The notes below the pieces were generated by a model. That model was not told the DNA's origin. It ran no database searches and was given only the letters and a program-made list of their open reading frames with translations. A program made the translations under genes and the position numbers. 64,000 nucleotides of DNA, from assembly GCF_022539505.1 (NCBI RefSeq), contig NC_061510.1, positions 35,737,047-35,801,046 of the forward strand, given 5' to 3'. Positions 10,473 to 22,650 of the stretch are shown here, in pieces (within the stretch, counting starts at the first letter, position 1; each line of letters starts with the position of its first letter). The DNA is from Lolium rigidum (Eukaryota; Streptophyta; Magnoliopsida; Poales; Poaceae).

Positions 10473-12062
10473 TAATATCAATACATCCTTTTATGGCTGT
10501 GATGGTGAGGCGCGTAGGAACCAAATACTAGTACAATCAAAGGAGAAAATGTGTCTTTAGCGCCGAATGTTGCAAATACATATGTTGACAAATGACGAGG
10601 AAATATCTTAATGACATGACATGCAATTGTTGCATGTTCTTGAACAGGAGATAAACAAGCATGTATACATAGATTTCGTTTGAAAACATGTGTACACCAA
10701 CATAGGTACAACATTGTTGGTGTTTTAATTAATTACATGAAGAGAAAAGAAAACCAGCTTCCATCATCTTTGTTTTGATTAGGATCAAAACATTTCAGGT
10801 GTCGTGGTTATTTAAAAAATGGCTATTTTATCTTGTGAGGAGCATTTTCAAAATAAACTTTGAATTTTTTCCATCCATTTGATTGGAATGAAACTCATGA
10901 ATGGTTTCATGCAGGACTACCATTCTCTTTAGGATGTGACATCCTAGCATAGAAAGAGCGTGAGTTGGTCTAACCACATTATGCACAATTTTCTTATTTG
11001 ATTGGTGCACACCATAGTAAATATCCGCATACTGATGCTCAGAAGATAGATGAGCGATGCAGCTGAATCTTTACCATATACCCTTTTTTTTGGAAGATGG
11101 GTAATAATGCCATATTCAACCAAAACAAGAGAACGACCCTTGTAAACACATTAAATATGACCACAAATTACCTTTAATCACTTCCCACTTTTTTTATATA
11201 AAATATAGCTGGAAAACGGAAAACCTACGGACGGTCCCGGAATTTTGCTATGCTCCATCTAAAAGACAGTCTCCTAAACCCCCTTCTTAGTGAAAATACC
11301 CCCCTCTTTGGTCCATTACTACACAATGTCCTCAAACAAAGTATTCATATATCTAGAAGAAGTTTGAGACCGTTTGGACCAATGTCGCTTGTCGTCCGGC
11401 CCTCGTGCCTAAGGAACAACTCACCATAGAGCTTGGTGGGATGCCAACGAGCGCAAGCTCAGTGGTCATCTACTTTATGTTATGTGGAACGTATGAAGGA
11501 GAAAAAAGAATTTTCTTTAACATCACCTTTGTTGATGTGGCTCACCTCGTGAACGAGGACATTCGACAACGGGCTTTGGCCTTCGGTATGATCACTCCCG
11601 ATGTCGGGAGGCGAGAAAGTAGTGCGATTCTTTAGCCCTTATGGGGTTTTCCTCGGAATGTTCTGCCTTCAAAAAATATGGTACACATTATAAAATACCC
11701 CCCCCCCCCCACTTAATGAAATGGCAGCACTACCGTATGTTTCTCTAAAAACATCACAAAAGAAACTATAGAAAATTGGACCCTCTGGGGTCCAATCCAT
11801 TTATGATGCCTTTCGATTGTCGAATAGGAAGCACAGCAGGGTATCCATCATCTTCTTTTGGGACTTCTCTCTCCCCCCCCCCCCCCCGATTTTTCTACTC
11901 TTGTTCTTAATTTCTTGGGACATGAGGGCATTTGTTTGACACTTGTTAAATCGAATTAAGTGCTTGAAGCATGTGTGCTCATTTCTTAAAATGCGGATAT
12001 TATTAAATAAAAGTAATATATATATTTATATATATGCATAAAACCCATATTATATTGTCTAC
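10473..12062. other. Unassigned AT-rich stretch
   Basis: I see no gene or complete transposon here. Two poly-C tracts (about 11697-11710 and 11872-11887) are present. An open frame at 11405-11635 (plus, 76 codons) has no match I recognise and no supporting signals. The stretch is probably old, decayed repeat DNA. Confidence 0.4.
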
Positions 12063-13130
12063 TTTTTTTGTGGGTAAAAGAGATATATTACGCATCGGGG
12101 CTTACTACAAGGTCTAAGTCAAGAGCCCGATGAACACATTCAGGTCCTGCACCTAGCAAAACCATAGTTCTAGAATCTGGTCTTGCCAAATTAGCAAGGC
12201 AGTGACTAACCCTATTTTACGTACTATCTACTTTTACAAGGAAATAATTCTAGTACCATGCATTAAAAACTTGATCATAGATAATTTGCATTAAGTAAGA
12301 GCGATCTTAGCACTGCCGTCACTAAACCCGCACAATAGACTCCATGATGATCTTCTTATCGGATAATTGTAGGCCCAACTTCAACCCTTCTTCACACGCC
12401 CTCACTTCAGCCTTAAGGGGATCCAATCAGTTAACAAGCTGATGACATGCCCATGCCGAAAAAAGGATTCCACCATTTTCATTGCAGAGAATCATGCTAG
12501 CTCCCGCTGAGCCGTTCTCCATTAACTGAGCCATCAAAGTTCAGTTTAACCCAGCTTGGAGAGGGCCTTTTCCATCAACTTTCGCTGAGTTTTTTCAATC
12601 TTACAGTATGAGAAGCAGATTGGTCCACCACCACGGCCGGCTTCCCTTTGATGATATCATCAGTCGATATCTTTTTAGCATTATGTAACTTCACATAAGC
12701 AGTAAGGAAGTGTTTTGATCCTTCGATTGTGGGGATGGGTTTAGAATGAGTAACTTCATTACGAGCATAGCAGGCTCGTCAGGTCACGAGTATAAAAGAT
12801 TCACTTGTGTTTGCAGGGGCATTTACTAGAACTTCTTTGAACCAGGAATCGGGATTAACTTGGACATGTATATCAGATGGGAGATTCCAGGATGCTCACA
12901 TAGTCGTCCATAGACGGTAAGCATGCGGGCAACGAAACAGGGCATGCGCCACATCCTCTTGCTCACGTCCACATATATTGCAAAGTGCAGGCACAAATAT
13001 ACCTCCTCTCTTCTTGTTTTCTTTAGTTGCCAACGTATTATTTTTGCTTTCTAGGCAAATACTTTGACTTTTGGTGGTAGAGCAGATTTCCAAATGGCTA
13101 TCCAACACCTATCATTTCCATCTCCTCTAG
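12063..13130 (-). pseudogene. LINE 3' end: RT zinc-binding and RNase H remnants
   Basis: On the minus strand, 13108-12896 encodes the zf-RVT signature CNICGREQEDVAHALFRC followed by PHAYRLW, found after the reverse transcriptase of plant LINEs. Further downstream, broken frames at about 12570-12330 carry RNase H-like fragments (LNFDGSVNGE, LKAEVRACEEGL). The sequence ends at a poly-A run (T7 on the plus strand, 12063-12069), the normal 3' end of a non-LTR retrotransposon. Everything upstream of the zinc-binding part is missing, as in most 5'-truncated insertions. Stops and frameshifts show it is dead. Confidence 0.7.
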
Positions 13131-13289
13131 CACTAGTTGCAGCAAATGAACATTGATCATGACGGTCGTTCACACCAAGCACAACGGACTGAAAAGATTC
13201 CAGACTTCTCCTGTCTACTTAAAGTATGATGGAGATACACTCAAGGGCGTCCACCATTAGTCTCACTCGCCACAGGAGAGAATGTTCAA

Positions 13290-13755
13290 GAAGGAGTCCA
13301 GTCGGCATGGGCGATTGGGTCTAAAACCCTGAGCGATTGGGCCGCGACTCGAAGGATGGTGACTGGATCAGCCTGGCGATTGAAGGTGACGATAACTTGG
13401 GCGCAGGATAAAAGATCCAGACCTTATAGCGATCGTTGAGATACGATCTTATCTTCATGTAAATCCTAGATCGGGGGTGCCTATATAAGCCCCCGAGCTA
13501 AACCCTAGAAGGGGTCCGATCTCACTCTCCCTCACCTCCATAGCTCTCGGTTCCTTAGCCGACTGAGCCACCCCATTGTAAAACTCCACTGAGTAATAGG
13601 TCTAGCAGGACGTAGACCTTTTACTCTACGGAGGGACTGAATTTGGGTAAAACCCGTGTCTTGCGCACCTCGCTCCGCAGATGGCTACGCCACCTTACCC
13701 TCGCATCGATGAAGTGCTACGTCCCGTAGTACCTGCCGTGGTCATATCCACGACA
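13290..13755 (+). repeat. LTR (3' part) of a Gypsy-type element
   Basis: The stretch has a CTATATAAGCCCCCG TATA box at 13480-13495, a pyrimidine-rich leader, a polyadenylation-type stretch, and ends ATCCACGACA at 13755. It is followed one base later by TGGCACCCACCGTGGGGG, a typical primer-binding position. The left boundary is not clear; 13290 is an estimate. Confidence 0.6.
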
Positions 13756-13798
13756 GTGGCACCCACCGTGGGGGCATGGGGCATCTGGCCTCAGATCT

Positions 13799-14844
13799 GT
13801 GGCGATGTCCTACTCACCTATCCGGCGGCCGGTCGCCTCCGGCAGGATGATCGCCACAAGCGGCTTTTTTCACATCCAGCCGAGCACCTACCACCCGACG
13901 ACAACACCAATCACCCACGCCTGGATGGTGCCGGTCAGCACGATCAACCTCTTCATCAGCCTCGCCGGTGTCAGCGACCCCACCGAGGTCTGCCCTAGCC
14001 AGCTCCATGAGCCTTACGCGCTGGGCCAACTCCTCACAACCACTCTCCCGCTTTTCGGCGAAGCGTACACCGAGGACGAGTCGGCCCTGGAGGATGACGC
14101 TGATTCGGCGGCTGCAGCGTCAGTTGTTGGGTCCATCATCGCGGCATCGATCGCGGACTCCATCACCCCGGTCACCAACCCGGGTGACTACGAGGACAAC
14201 TCCATCCTCTCCCTCTTCGACAACAACTCAGAGGACGGCACCGTCGAGGCGCCACTGCACCAGCACCACGTCGCCGTGCTCATGGCCACCGGTGACTTGC
14301 TACCGCCGCCAAAAGATCCTTTCACCATGCCGCTGCCGGCAACAACGACTGCGGAGGACATCGAGATGCCCCGCCAAACCCTCGAAGCACAAAGGCAAAG
14401 GGAGCTCATGGAGTGGCAGAAGTTCCGCGTCGAGCAGGACGCGACGAGGGCGCTGTCCCTTCACCACCAGCGACACACGCACCAGCGCATCGAGCGCGGC
14501 CTCGACCAAGGCTTCCTCAGCACTCGCCTCAACTTCGACGATCCGCAGGAGGCGGCCCGAGCTGGAAACCGCTCCGGAGTCGAGCCGCGCGGCCGCGAAT
14601 CAAGCGGCTAACCCACCACCGCCACCTCCTCCATCCCCGCCAAAACCAAGGGCCCGAACGACTTTCCATGTGGAGGTCGACGCCAACGGCCTCCCTCTAC
14701 TCGTCGCTGATGGACAACATTGTCGCCGCGCAAGCCGCACTCGCCAACCTCGACGACAACGGCGCCAACGATATCTACATCCAACACACCAAGGCCCTAG
14801 TCGCCAAAGCCCTCGAACAACAGTACGCTGCCCAGGACTCGTAG
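13799..14844 (+). pseudogene. Gypsy gag N-terminal region, frameshifted
   Basis: Open from the ATG at 13799 to 14611 (270 codons). It continues in two other frames, one with FHVEVDANGLPLLVADG (about 14660-14715) and one with NIVAAQAALANLDDNG (14713-14844). The product has an acidic middle part, a Gln/Arg-rich helical part (EAQRQRELMEWQKFRVEQ) and a proline run, as in the N-terminal part of some grass Gypsy Gag proteins. The capsid core, nucleocapsid and pol are absent: a different CACTA fragment begins near 15005. It directly follows the LTR and primer site at 13755-13774. Confidence 0.55.
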
Positions 14845-15004
14845 GGGTGGCTCTACTCGCACTTGTCGGCGAGTCACACGGTGTCATCCGCCACAACAAA
14901 CCGTGTGGTCGCCAACACCAACAATCTCCCACCACCGGAGCCGCGCGCTGCTCACTCGACCAACAACCCAGTCAAGCCGCTCCCCACCACGCGCGATGGT
15001 GGCC

Positions 15005-15365
15005 ATAAATAGTCATAAAAAGTAAAACTAATTAAAATAAATAAATAAAAGTATTAGATGAAATAAAATAGAAAGAAAATAAGGAAATGTCGTGGCGAAA
15101 TAGAAATAGACGGCAAAGAAAAGTAGAACCTGCTGCTCACACGGCAAAGGATGCCCACCGCCTTTGCCGTGCAGTACTTCTTTGCCGTGCGGCGTGTTTA
15201 GTCTTTGCCGTGCATTGTTTCGTTGCCGTGCACTACCTCCCGAGGTTACCATGCAAAGTTCCTTTGCCGTGCGTGCTGGTTTCTGCCCACGGCAAAGATC
15301 TCTTTGCCATGCATGGGCTCACGGCACAAATTTGTCGCACGGCAACGCCATTTTTCCCTGTAGTG
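15005..15365. mobile_element. CACTA terminus fragment
   Basis: The right end reads TTTTTCCCTGTAGTG, the complement of a CACTACAGGGAAAAA terminus. Inside it are many copies of TTTGCCGTGC and GCACGGCAAA in both orientations (about 15135-15345), as expected for subterminal transposase sites. These differ from the repeats of the element at 10223-10408, so it belongs to another CACTA family. Only one end is visible. Confidence 0.75.
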
Positions 15366-15616
15366 TAGGTCTTTGTGTTTAATCCATTTTAGTCAGTTTT
15401 AGAATTCAACCTCCAACCATGAAAAAAATAGTATTACATTTAGACACCAGCTCGGAGTTCTAGATATTATATTGCTAGTTAGTTGAACTGATTAAGCAAG
15501 GTCTGTTTTCCGGCCTGACTACCTAATTATATCTTCTGGCACAACCAAGTGAAGTCACAAATCACGCTACATGATAGTTAAACAAAAAGTACCGTCAAGT
15601 TATAGCCATTTGTTGT

Positions 15617-15828
15617 CTCATAAAGATGGAATATTTTTCAGTGGGAGGTGATGTTCACATCGACATTGAGGCGCATGTGATGACTTCATCAATCTTACGA
15701 CCCGCCGGATCAGCTCTTAGACACAATCTTTCGAAGATGCTCCTAGGGGTAAAGTGTGCATACGTTCATAGGAGTGAGTTTATGTACGTATGAATGAGTG
15801 TCTATGATTGTACCGTGTTTCACAAAAA
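15617..15828 (+). mobile_element. Retroposon 3' tail (LINE or SINE) with poly-A
   Basis: The stretch contains AATCTTTCGAAGATGCTC, then T/G-rich decayed repeats (GTGTGCATACGTTCATAGG, GAGTGTCTATGATTG), and ends in a run of eight A at 15821-15828. This layout matches the 3' end of grass non-LTR retroposons. No coding part remains. Confidence 0.45.
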
Positions 15829-17063
15829 AAAGTTATAATCATTGTAATAAATGTGAAGTCGTTCAAAAGATACGTACCAGTACTCTTCTTTGATCCTTTC
15901 ATCTTGGTTCTGTAACATATCTCTGTCATGTGCTTGTAATTAACATTTCTCTTTAGCTCTCACCAATGTGTCATCTTATGAGACTTGTGACACTGGACAC
16001 ATAAAATCTTGGGAACCAAAGTTTCCTTACGAGAGAGCGATGTTGTAAAAAAAAGATTATTTGGAACTATTCCTTATGAAAAAGAGAAGTATATTGTGTC
16101 CGACTTAGAGCGTTTAGAAAAATAATATGACACATATTGTATCTGTATTTAAGGCTTGATCGAGATGACAAATATACTATTGTCCCACATGAAACAAATC
16201 TGCAAGCAGAGTAGAAAACTCAGTGGAGAACAGTACACAAACAGATGCAACCAAAAATTATCAAGAAAATAGAAGTATTATTTAGACAGTTATTCAGAAG
16301 CATGGCATCGAGAAAATTTGATTACCCCATTAACCCATGGATTACTTAGACCGCTATCAATAAATAAGGAATTAACTAATTATATATATACTGATGCATT
16401 GAGACCAAGACTGATCTGCAGAGTTAACCCGTGAGTGAAAAATACTTCAGAAACTATATATACTACTGATTTGTATTTCACTTCCTAATTAATTTGGATA
16501 TTTATGACCAACCGTGTGCAGCCCTGCTCCCTAACCGCTCCCCATCTGTGCCATCTCCGAGTCAAACTTGGCCATGTACATTTGAAACTTCACAGCTAAG
16601 AAATTTGTGTTGTGATCTTATATATCGAGAGATACGTTCCTCTTTTCTACATTTCTGATGCAGTGTTGCATGCCAATATTATAGAGTTGTCCTTCAATAC
16701 ATGAGATATACGTAGTATATATGTTGTATTGTAAAGAAATAAATTGAGCAGTAAAAAGAAAAAGGTACCGTGGCATTACCTAGCTTTGGACTGTCCGGCT
16801 ATGTGCATGAGGCAAGTCAAATCTGAAATTGCAATTCCATCCATCGACCGGCTACAGCAGCATGGTGTAAGTATGAGGCGACGACGTTGATGCATGTACA
16901 TAAGAAGAGTTGAATACGGTGGTGGCGCCGGTGGATCAGAATACGGCGCGCGGCAGCCTGCGGGAAGATGTACGCTAGGATAACATCAGCGGTTGGAATA
17001 CTTAATGCAACATCTGAAGCGCTCAAACCACCGATCGAGCCTTGAGAAAAAGAGATGAGCACC
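15829..17063. other. Unassigned stretch
   Basis: AT-rich DNA without a recognisable gene. A minus-strand frame at 16817-17062 (81 codons, beginning MLISFSQGSIGGLSA) looks more protein-like than its surroundings, but I cannot assign it. It stops being collinear where the direct duplication begins at 17064. It could be an exon remnant. Confidence 0.3.
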
Positions 17064-18145
17064 GCAAAGAGTTTTTTGGAGCATCAAAATTTGTGCAACA
17101 TGACTCAAAAAATATCGAGTTTTTGTGCAACAACTTTGCAAGCACATAGCATTAAGATGTACACGCAACATTTTTTTGTCAGATTTTTTCAACATTATAA
17201 AATATTTTTAAAAGCCATTTAAAAATCAAGAGCATATGCTCCTGTGAGCAAAATCATCACGTCCAACTTCATTTTTAAATATAAATATTTTCTGAAACAA
17301 ATGTACGAGAGTACATAACTACATATAGATACCTACTGGGTATACGGCCAACTTTTCATTACAATATCTGTTCATCTGTGATCTAGACAAAAATACAAAT
17401 ATGGGAAGCATAATCAATACTTTTTTCAATTGTTTTGTCTTTACCGCCTCAAATACGATAACTGACACATCGGGCTGCTGAGTACGTAGCTACAGCTGTT
17501 CTAGCAAATCCTACCGGCCAGCTGGCCCCGTGTGGGAGTAGCTTATTTATGTGTGTTCTCTACATAGAACATGACCATCCTGGCAAGGTATCCTTCTGAA
17601 TAGTCATTTTACCCCCTGAACTCTAGGTAGCAATTAAAATCAATTCAAAAACTTCAATTTTTAATCTAAAAGGACTCTGATAAAATATACGAGCACATAT
17701 ATATGTTTAGTATGTATTATTAAATTTACATTGAAATATCTTTTCATGTGTGATCTACACATATAAATGTGGTCATGTGGGAATCATAATTGAGGTTTTT
17801 TATTGTGTTTTTAGATCCACAATTTTCTGATTTTTGTAACCCCAATACAGCTATTATTTGACAAAAATATAGATGTACGTGTAGAACATATTTGTATATA
17901 TCCACTGAAAATAATTAGGATTTTTTAGACATATAAACATTACATTTCGAAATTTAAAACCCGAGTTCACTGGATATCCGGAGCCAAAACGGTACATTCG
18001 GTATCCCACACTTTTATTCAACGTCTATATCGAGAACAAGCTAGTACCTGTGACATCTACGGTAATCTTTTTTTGCAATCACTTATTGTGAAAGAGAATG
18101 CCATCTATTATATACTAAAAACAAAATAAGAGTGTTTTAACGGAG
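17064..18145 (+). repeat. Left copy of 1.08-kb direct duplication
   Basis: This 1082-bp stretch recurs in the same orientation at 35446-36528. In the parts I compared by eye the only difference is one extra C in the right copy (a CCC/CCCC run near 17963/36345). It is AT-rich and non-coding. Its last 42 bases (from 18104) are the first 42 bases of the Helitron that is complete at 36487-37484. It therefore represents target DNA duplicated on both sides of the 17.3-kb block. Confidence 0.9.
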
Positions 18146-18251
18146 GTGACTCAGCGCGTTTGAAAGACTGTACTGTTTCAAGATCTGCCCAACGAGGTGA
18201 CTCAGCGCGTTTGCTTTGTGAAAGACTGTACTGTTTCAAGATCTGCCCAAC
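18146..18251. repeat. Filler repeats at the left border of the block
   Basis: GAGGTGACTCAGCGCG occurs three times (about 18143, 18194, 18252). Between the copies the stretch AAAGACTGTACTG... followed by TTCAAGATCTGCCCAAC occurs twice (18163 and 18220). Fifteen bases of it (GAAAGACTGTACTGT) are not found in the intact gag. Short scrambled copies like this are typical of break repair with template switching. Confidence 0.75.
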
Positions 18252-19430
18252 GAGGTGACTCAGCGCGTTTGCTTTGTGGCGGGAGAGGCCCTAGGCGCTC
18301 GAACACAGACACGTTGGCTGCCTCCTTCTTTTTCTGATTGCATTCTGGGCAATTGCCGATTGTGGGCAATCGGCTCATTCCTGAATCCCAGCAGTGTCTG
18401 AAGAAGGGGCAATCCCAATGCCTGGCGTTGTCGTCTTGCTCCCTTGATGCTTCCGTGGCATAGCGCTCGTGCTCCTCCTCATCGCGATTCTGCCGACGAT
18501 GTCTCCTGGCTTCTCTAGCCAAACGATCTTCTCTATCATCGTAATTGGGTCGCCGGCGTTGGTCATACTGACTAACATATTTGTTGAGGAGGTGATCAGA
18601 GAGGGGTCGCTGATATCTTATATTCTTCACCTCTCCCTCCGTGACATAGCGCTTGCCATCATGACGGAGCCGATCGCGTGGAGCGGCCTCCTCTGTATCC
18701 TTGCTATGAGAGCAGCTGCCCTCATCTCCTTCTTTGCCAGAGTGGTTTCCAGGTCCTACCATGTTGATGCTGAACGAGGGACCCGGCTGGCAACCTTCAG
18801 GGTAGATGATTTCTACCATGTTAACGGCGGGGAAGGGTTGGGTGTCGACCTTCATGGCGTACTGGTTGAAAATTAGCCGCCCCTTCTCTATCGCCGCTTG
18901 GATGTGCTGACGCCACACCCGGCAGTCGTTGGTGGCATGGGAAAGCGAGTTGTGGAATTTGCGAGTACGGCTTTCCGTTTAGCTCCTTCGCCGTGGGGAA
19001 CTTGAGACCTTCAGGAATCGTCAACTCGTTTCTCCTTGAGCAGGAGGTCGAAGATTTGTTCGAGTCTTGGTCACGTCAAAATCAAATCCCCCGGGCGGCC
19101 CCTGGTAGCTTTACCCATTTGCAGGCCACGGGGTTCCCCCCGAGTCCACTCAGCCATCGCTATCTCTTGGCCTCCCGCAGGCACTTCATCCTCCTCCGTA
19201 TCAACCATAACTACCGCACGTTTGAACTTGTCTTGGTACAGGTCGGGGTGGCGCTGTTCATATGCCGATAGTTTCGAACCATGTGCGCCGGCGAGGGATA
19301 ATCTGCTTGGGAGGCCATGTCCTTGAGCTGTGTTGCAAGGCATGCTACGCCAACTCGATCGCTTCCTTTTCAGTTATACGAACCGAATAACATCGGTTCC
19401 TAAGATTCCTGAAGCGCTGGATGTATTCTG
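18252..19430 (-). pseudogene. Left-arm gag fragment (Gypsy), deleted
   Basis: On the minus strand this encodes the C-terminal part of the same Gag as element E. It starts at the deletion joint with EYIQRFRNLRNRCYSV-type sequence, continues through LNGKPYSQIPQLAFPCHQR-type frames, and reads open from 18918 to 18202 (238 codons: WRQHIQAAIEKGRLIFNQ, then a long Arg/Glu/Asp-rich basic-acidic region, then HWDCPFFRHCW and NCPECNQ). The last part has Cys/His spacing that could bind zinc. Several frame changes break it. The N-terminal half of Gag is missing because of the LTR-gag joint at 19430. Confidence 0.75.
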
Positions 19431-20313
19431 TCACCCATGATCCGTACGGGGTGCACGAATACTTGGTGGTCCTGCTTGATCAAGATGAAGCTAATGAGAT
19501 CTACAACGATTTAGGGTTTTCACCGCATAATTGGATCATCCTACTCCAGGTTGGGCCTTGCGGCCACGCACGGTGCTCGTAAGCCGATCCTAAACAAGGC
19601 CAAAAAACCAACATGAAGTTGATCCTAGGAACATCCCGTTTAGGACTTGCGAACGCCACCCTACGTGCCACCGGATCCTCCCCCCCTTTGTAAGGCCTAA
19701 CTATTGCAGATATTAAACTAACCCTTGTAGAACAAGGAGCAATCGTAACGGATCAGATCTACTAAATAATGATCAAGCGGGGTGCCGCCCCCACACCTGA
19801 GATAGGCGTGAGGGCGGCTAGATATGCAAGGGTTGCACTACGTAAGCATGCTTAAACGAAGAACAATGCTAACCCTAACACATCTAATGATAACTACGTT
19901 GCTCGCCATCAAAAACGCTTCAGTACGAGCAACGCATGAACAACGTGGGGCTGGTGCTGCCTAGATCGCAAGATGCGATCTAGGCAGCATGTCGCGTACC
20001 TGATAGAAACCCTCGAGACGAAGGAGTTGGCGATGCGCCGAGATTGGTTTGTTTTTGGGGTTGAACGTGAGTTGTTGTTTATTCCATAAACCCTAGGTAC
20101 ATATTTATAGTCCAGGGGACTTTCTAATGAGGGCGTGCACTAAACCGTGCACGAGTAAGATTCTATCTCTTATCTAAAATAATAAACTACTAAATAAAGA
20201 TACACGGGCAATTCAGCCCAAAACCCTTCGTGCCAGGCCGCCTTAGAATTCTTCCACATGTAATCTTCCAAGCCCGGCCCACCTCCGGATTTGTCTAAAA
20301 TCTGGTGATAACA
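19431..20313 (-). repeat. Left-arm LTR, 3' end deleted
   Basis: This is the reverse complement of the LTR at 27793, beginning TGTTATCACCAG at 20313. It is 883 bp, exactly the length of the right-arm LTR (33378-34260), and stops at the same base, GGGTGA. About 285 bp of the full LTR are absent. A TATAAATATGTACC box lies at about 20095-20110 on the minus strand. Confidence 0.85.
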
Positions 20314-20570
20314 CATGCCCCTCTGGTTTTGGAAATAACATTTCCAAAATCATTATGCTTTCCCTTCGAAGGGTCATGTCGTAGCAGAAGCGGAGCCGTT
20401 ACAACGATCCGTCATCATTATGCCCCGTCTTCTCGACTTCTCTAAAAATTCTGACAGCTTTAGCATCGATCCCTTGGAAGCTGTAATGGCATTAAACCTT
20501 CACCAGATTTCTCATCATTTAACCGCGCCGACTGGTTAGCTCTCCCTCTATCCTCTATTCCATCCCAGCT
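20314..20570 (+). other. Polypurine tract and upstream region of the antisense ORF (left copy)
   Basis: This is the reverse complement of 33122-33377. It contains the purine-rich CCAGAGGGGCATG (minus strand) next to the LTR and the region that lies upstream of the antisense ORF in element E. In this copy the ORF itself is absent: at CCCAGCT/CACGG (20570) the sequence switches to LTR-X. Confidence 0.65.
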
Positions 20571-20795
20571 CACGGCCACCTCGCATCCTATAAAAGGAGC
20601 CGTCCCCGCGCCTTCACCTCCACAGCAAACTCACTCCCCTCCTCTCTCTGAACCTCCTCCGCTCCTCTCCACTGCACATCGCCGCCGCTAGCCAGTCAAT
20701 TTCTCGCCGGAGACCCGCAAGCAACCGCGGATCAATCCACCACTACAGGCCACCTCAAGCCTCGCCGTCGGTACCAATCGACTCGCCGTCGACGA
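20571..20795 (+). repeat. LTR-X promoter and leader, left piece
   Basis: This is the reverse complement of about 5985-6205, with TATAAAAGG at 20588-20596. It is cut at 20795 by E2 and continues at 27513. The join to the preceding sequence uses the shared bases CTCACGG. Confidence 0.75.
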
Positions 20796-22386
20796 TGATA
20801 CGTCTCAAACGTATCTATAATTTCTTATGTTCCATGCTAGTTTATTGATGATACTCACATGTTTTATACACATTATATGTCATTATTATGCATTTTCCGG
20901 CACTAACCTATTGATGAGATGCCGAAGAGCCAGTTGCTGTTTTCTGCTGTTTTTGGTTTCAGAAATCCTACAAAGGAAATATTCTCGGAATTGGACGAAA
21001 TCAACGCCCAGGGTCTTATTTTTCCACGAAGCTTCCAGAAGACAGAGGGAGAAACGAAGTGGGGCCACGGGGCGCCGACACACTAAGGCGGCGCGGCCAA
21101 GGGGGGGCTGCACCGCCCTAGTGTGTGGCCCCCCTGTCAGGCCTCCGACTCTGCCTTTCCGCCTACTTAAAGCCTTCGTCGCGAATACCCCAGTACCGAG
21201 AGCAACGATACGGAAAACCTTCCAGAGACGCCGCCGCCAATCCCATCTCGGGGGATTCAGGAGATCGCCTCCGGCACCCAGCCGGAGAGGGGAATCATCT
21301 CCCGGAGGGCTCTTCATCGCCATGATCGCCTCCGGATCGATGTGTGAGTAGTTCACCCCTGGACTATGGGTCCATAGCAGTAGCTAGATGGTTGTCTTCT
21401 CCTCATTGTGCTATCATGTTAGATCTTGTGAGCTGCCTATCATGATCAAGATCATCTATTTGTAATGCTACATGTTGTGTTTGTTGGGATCCGATGAATA
21501 TTGAATACTATGTCAAGTTGATTATCAATCTATCATATATGTTGTTTATGTTCTTGCATGCTCTCCGTTGCTAGTAGAGGCTCTGGCCAAGTTGATACTT
21601 GTAACTCCAAGAGGGAGTATTTATGCTCGATAGTGGGTTCATGCCTCCATTGAATCTGGGGGAGTGACGGCAACCTCTAAGGTTGTGGATGTGCTGTTGC
21701 CACTAGGGATAAAACATCAATGCTTTGTCTAAGGATATTTGTGTTGATTACATTACGCACCATACTTAATGCAATTGTCTGTTGTTGCAACTTAATACTG
21801 GAAGGGGTTCGGATGATAACCTCGAAGGTGGACTTTTTAGGCATAGATGCATGCTGGATAGCGGTCTATGTACTTTGTCGTAATGCCCTGATTAAATCTC
21901 ATAGTACTCATCATGATATATGTATGTGCATTGTTATGCCTTCTTTATTTGTCAATTTCCCAACTGTAATTTGTTCACCCAACATGCGTTTATCTTATGG
22001 GAGAGTCACCACTAGTGAACTGTGGACCCCGGTCCATTCGTTACATCTGAAATACAATCTACTGCAATTGTTCTTTACTGTTCTTCGCAAACAACCATCA
22101 TCATCCACACTATACATCTAATCATTTGTTTACAGCAAGCCGGTGAGATTGACAACCTCACGGTTACGTTGGGGCAAAGTACTTTGATTGTGTTGTGCAG
22201 GTTCCACGTTGGCGCCGGAATCCCTGGTGTTGCGTCGCACTACACTCCACCACCAACAACCTTCATGTGTTCCTTGACTCCTACTGGTTCGATAACCTTG
22301 GTTTCTTACTGAGGGAAAACTTGCTGCTGTACGCATCACACCTTCCTCTTGGGGTTCCCAACGGACGTGTGTCTTGCACGCCATCA
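20796..22386 (+). repeat. E2 5' LTR
   Basis: Begins TGATACGTCTCAAACG and ends CACGCCATCA. The U3/R part has CTACTTAAAGCC as a possible TATA-like element near 21162-21173. The GC-rich ORFs at 20886-21356 are LTR by-products. It matches 25918-27512. Confidence 0.92.
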
Positions 22387-22397
22387 AGCTCTTTTTC

Positions 22398-22415
22398 TGG
22401 CGCCGTTGCCGGGGA
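22398..22415 (+). other. E2 primer-binding site, tRNA-Asp type
   Basis: TGGCGCCGTTGCCGGGGA is the complement of the 3' end of plant tRNA-Asp (which ends ...CGGCAACGGCGCCA) over 18 bases. It lies 11 bases after the 5' LTR. Minus-strand DNA synthesis would start here. Confidence 0.85.
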
Positions 22416-22650
22416 GATCAAGACACGCTGCAAGGGGAGTCTCCCACATCCAATCTCTTTACTTTGTTTTTGTCGTGCTTTACTTTATTTTATTTACTGC
22501 TTTGTTTGCTCATTATATCAAAAATACAAAAAAATTAGTTACTTGTTTTACTTTATTTACTATCTTGCTTGCGTTCTCCATATTAAAAACACAAAAAAAT
22601 TAGTTACTTGCATTTACTTCATCTAGTTTGTTTCATTTACTATTGCTAAA

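Noticed and set aside
11405..11635. 76-codon frame
   Set aside because: No recognisable domain, promoter or splice signals, and it lies in decayed DNA; kept only as a remark.
17064..18145. The direct duplication as a pair of LTRs
   Set aside because: The copies lack TG...CA ends, a promoter, and adjacent primer and polypurine sites, and contain the start of an unrelated Helitron.
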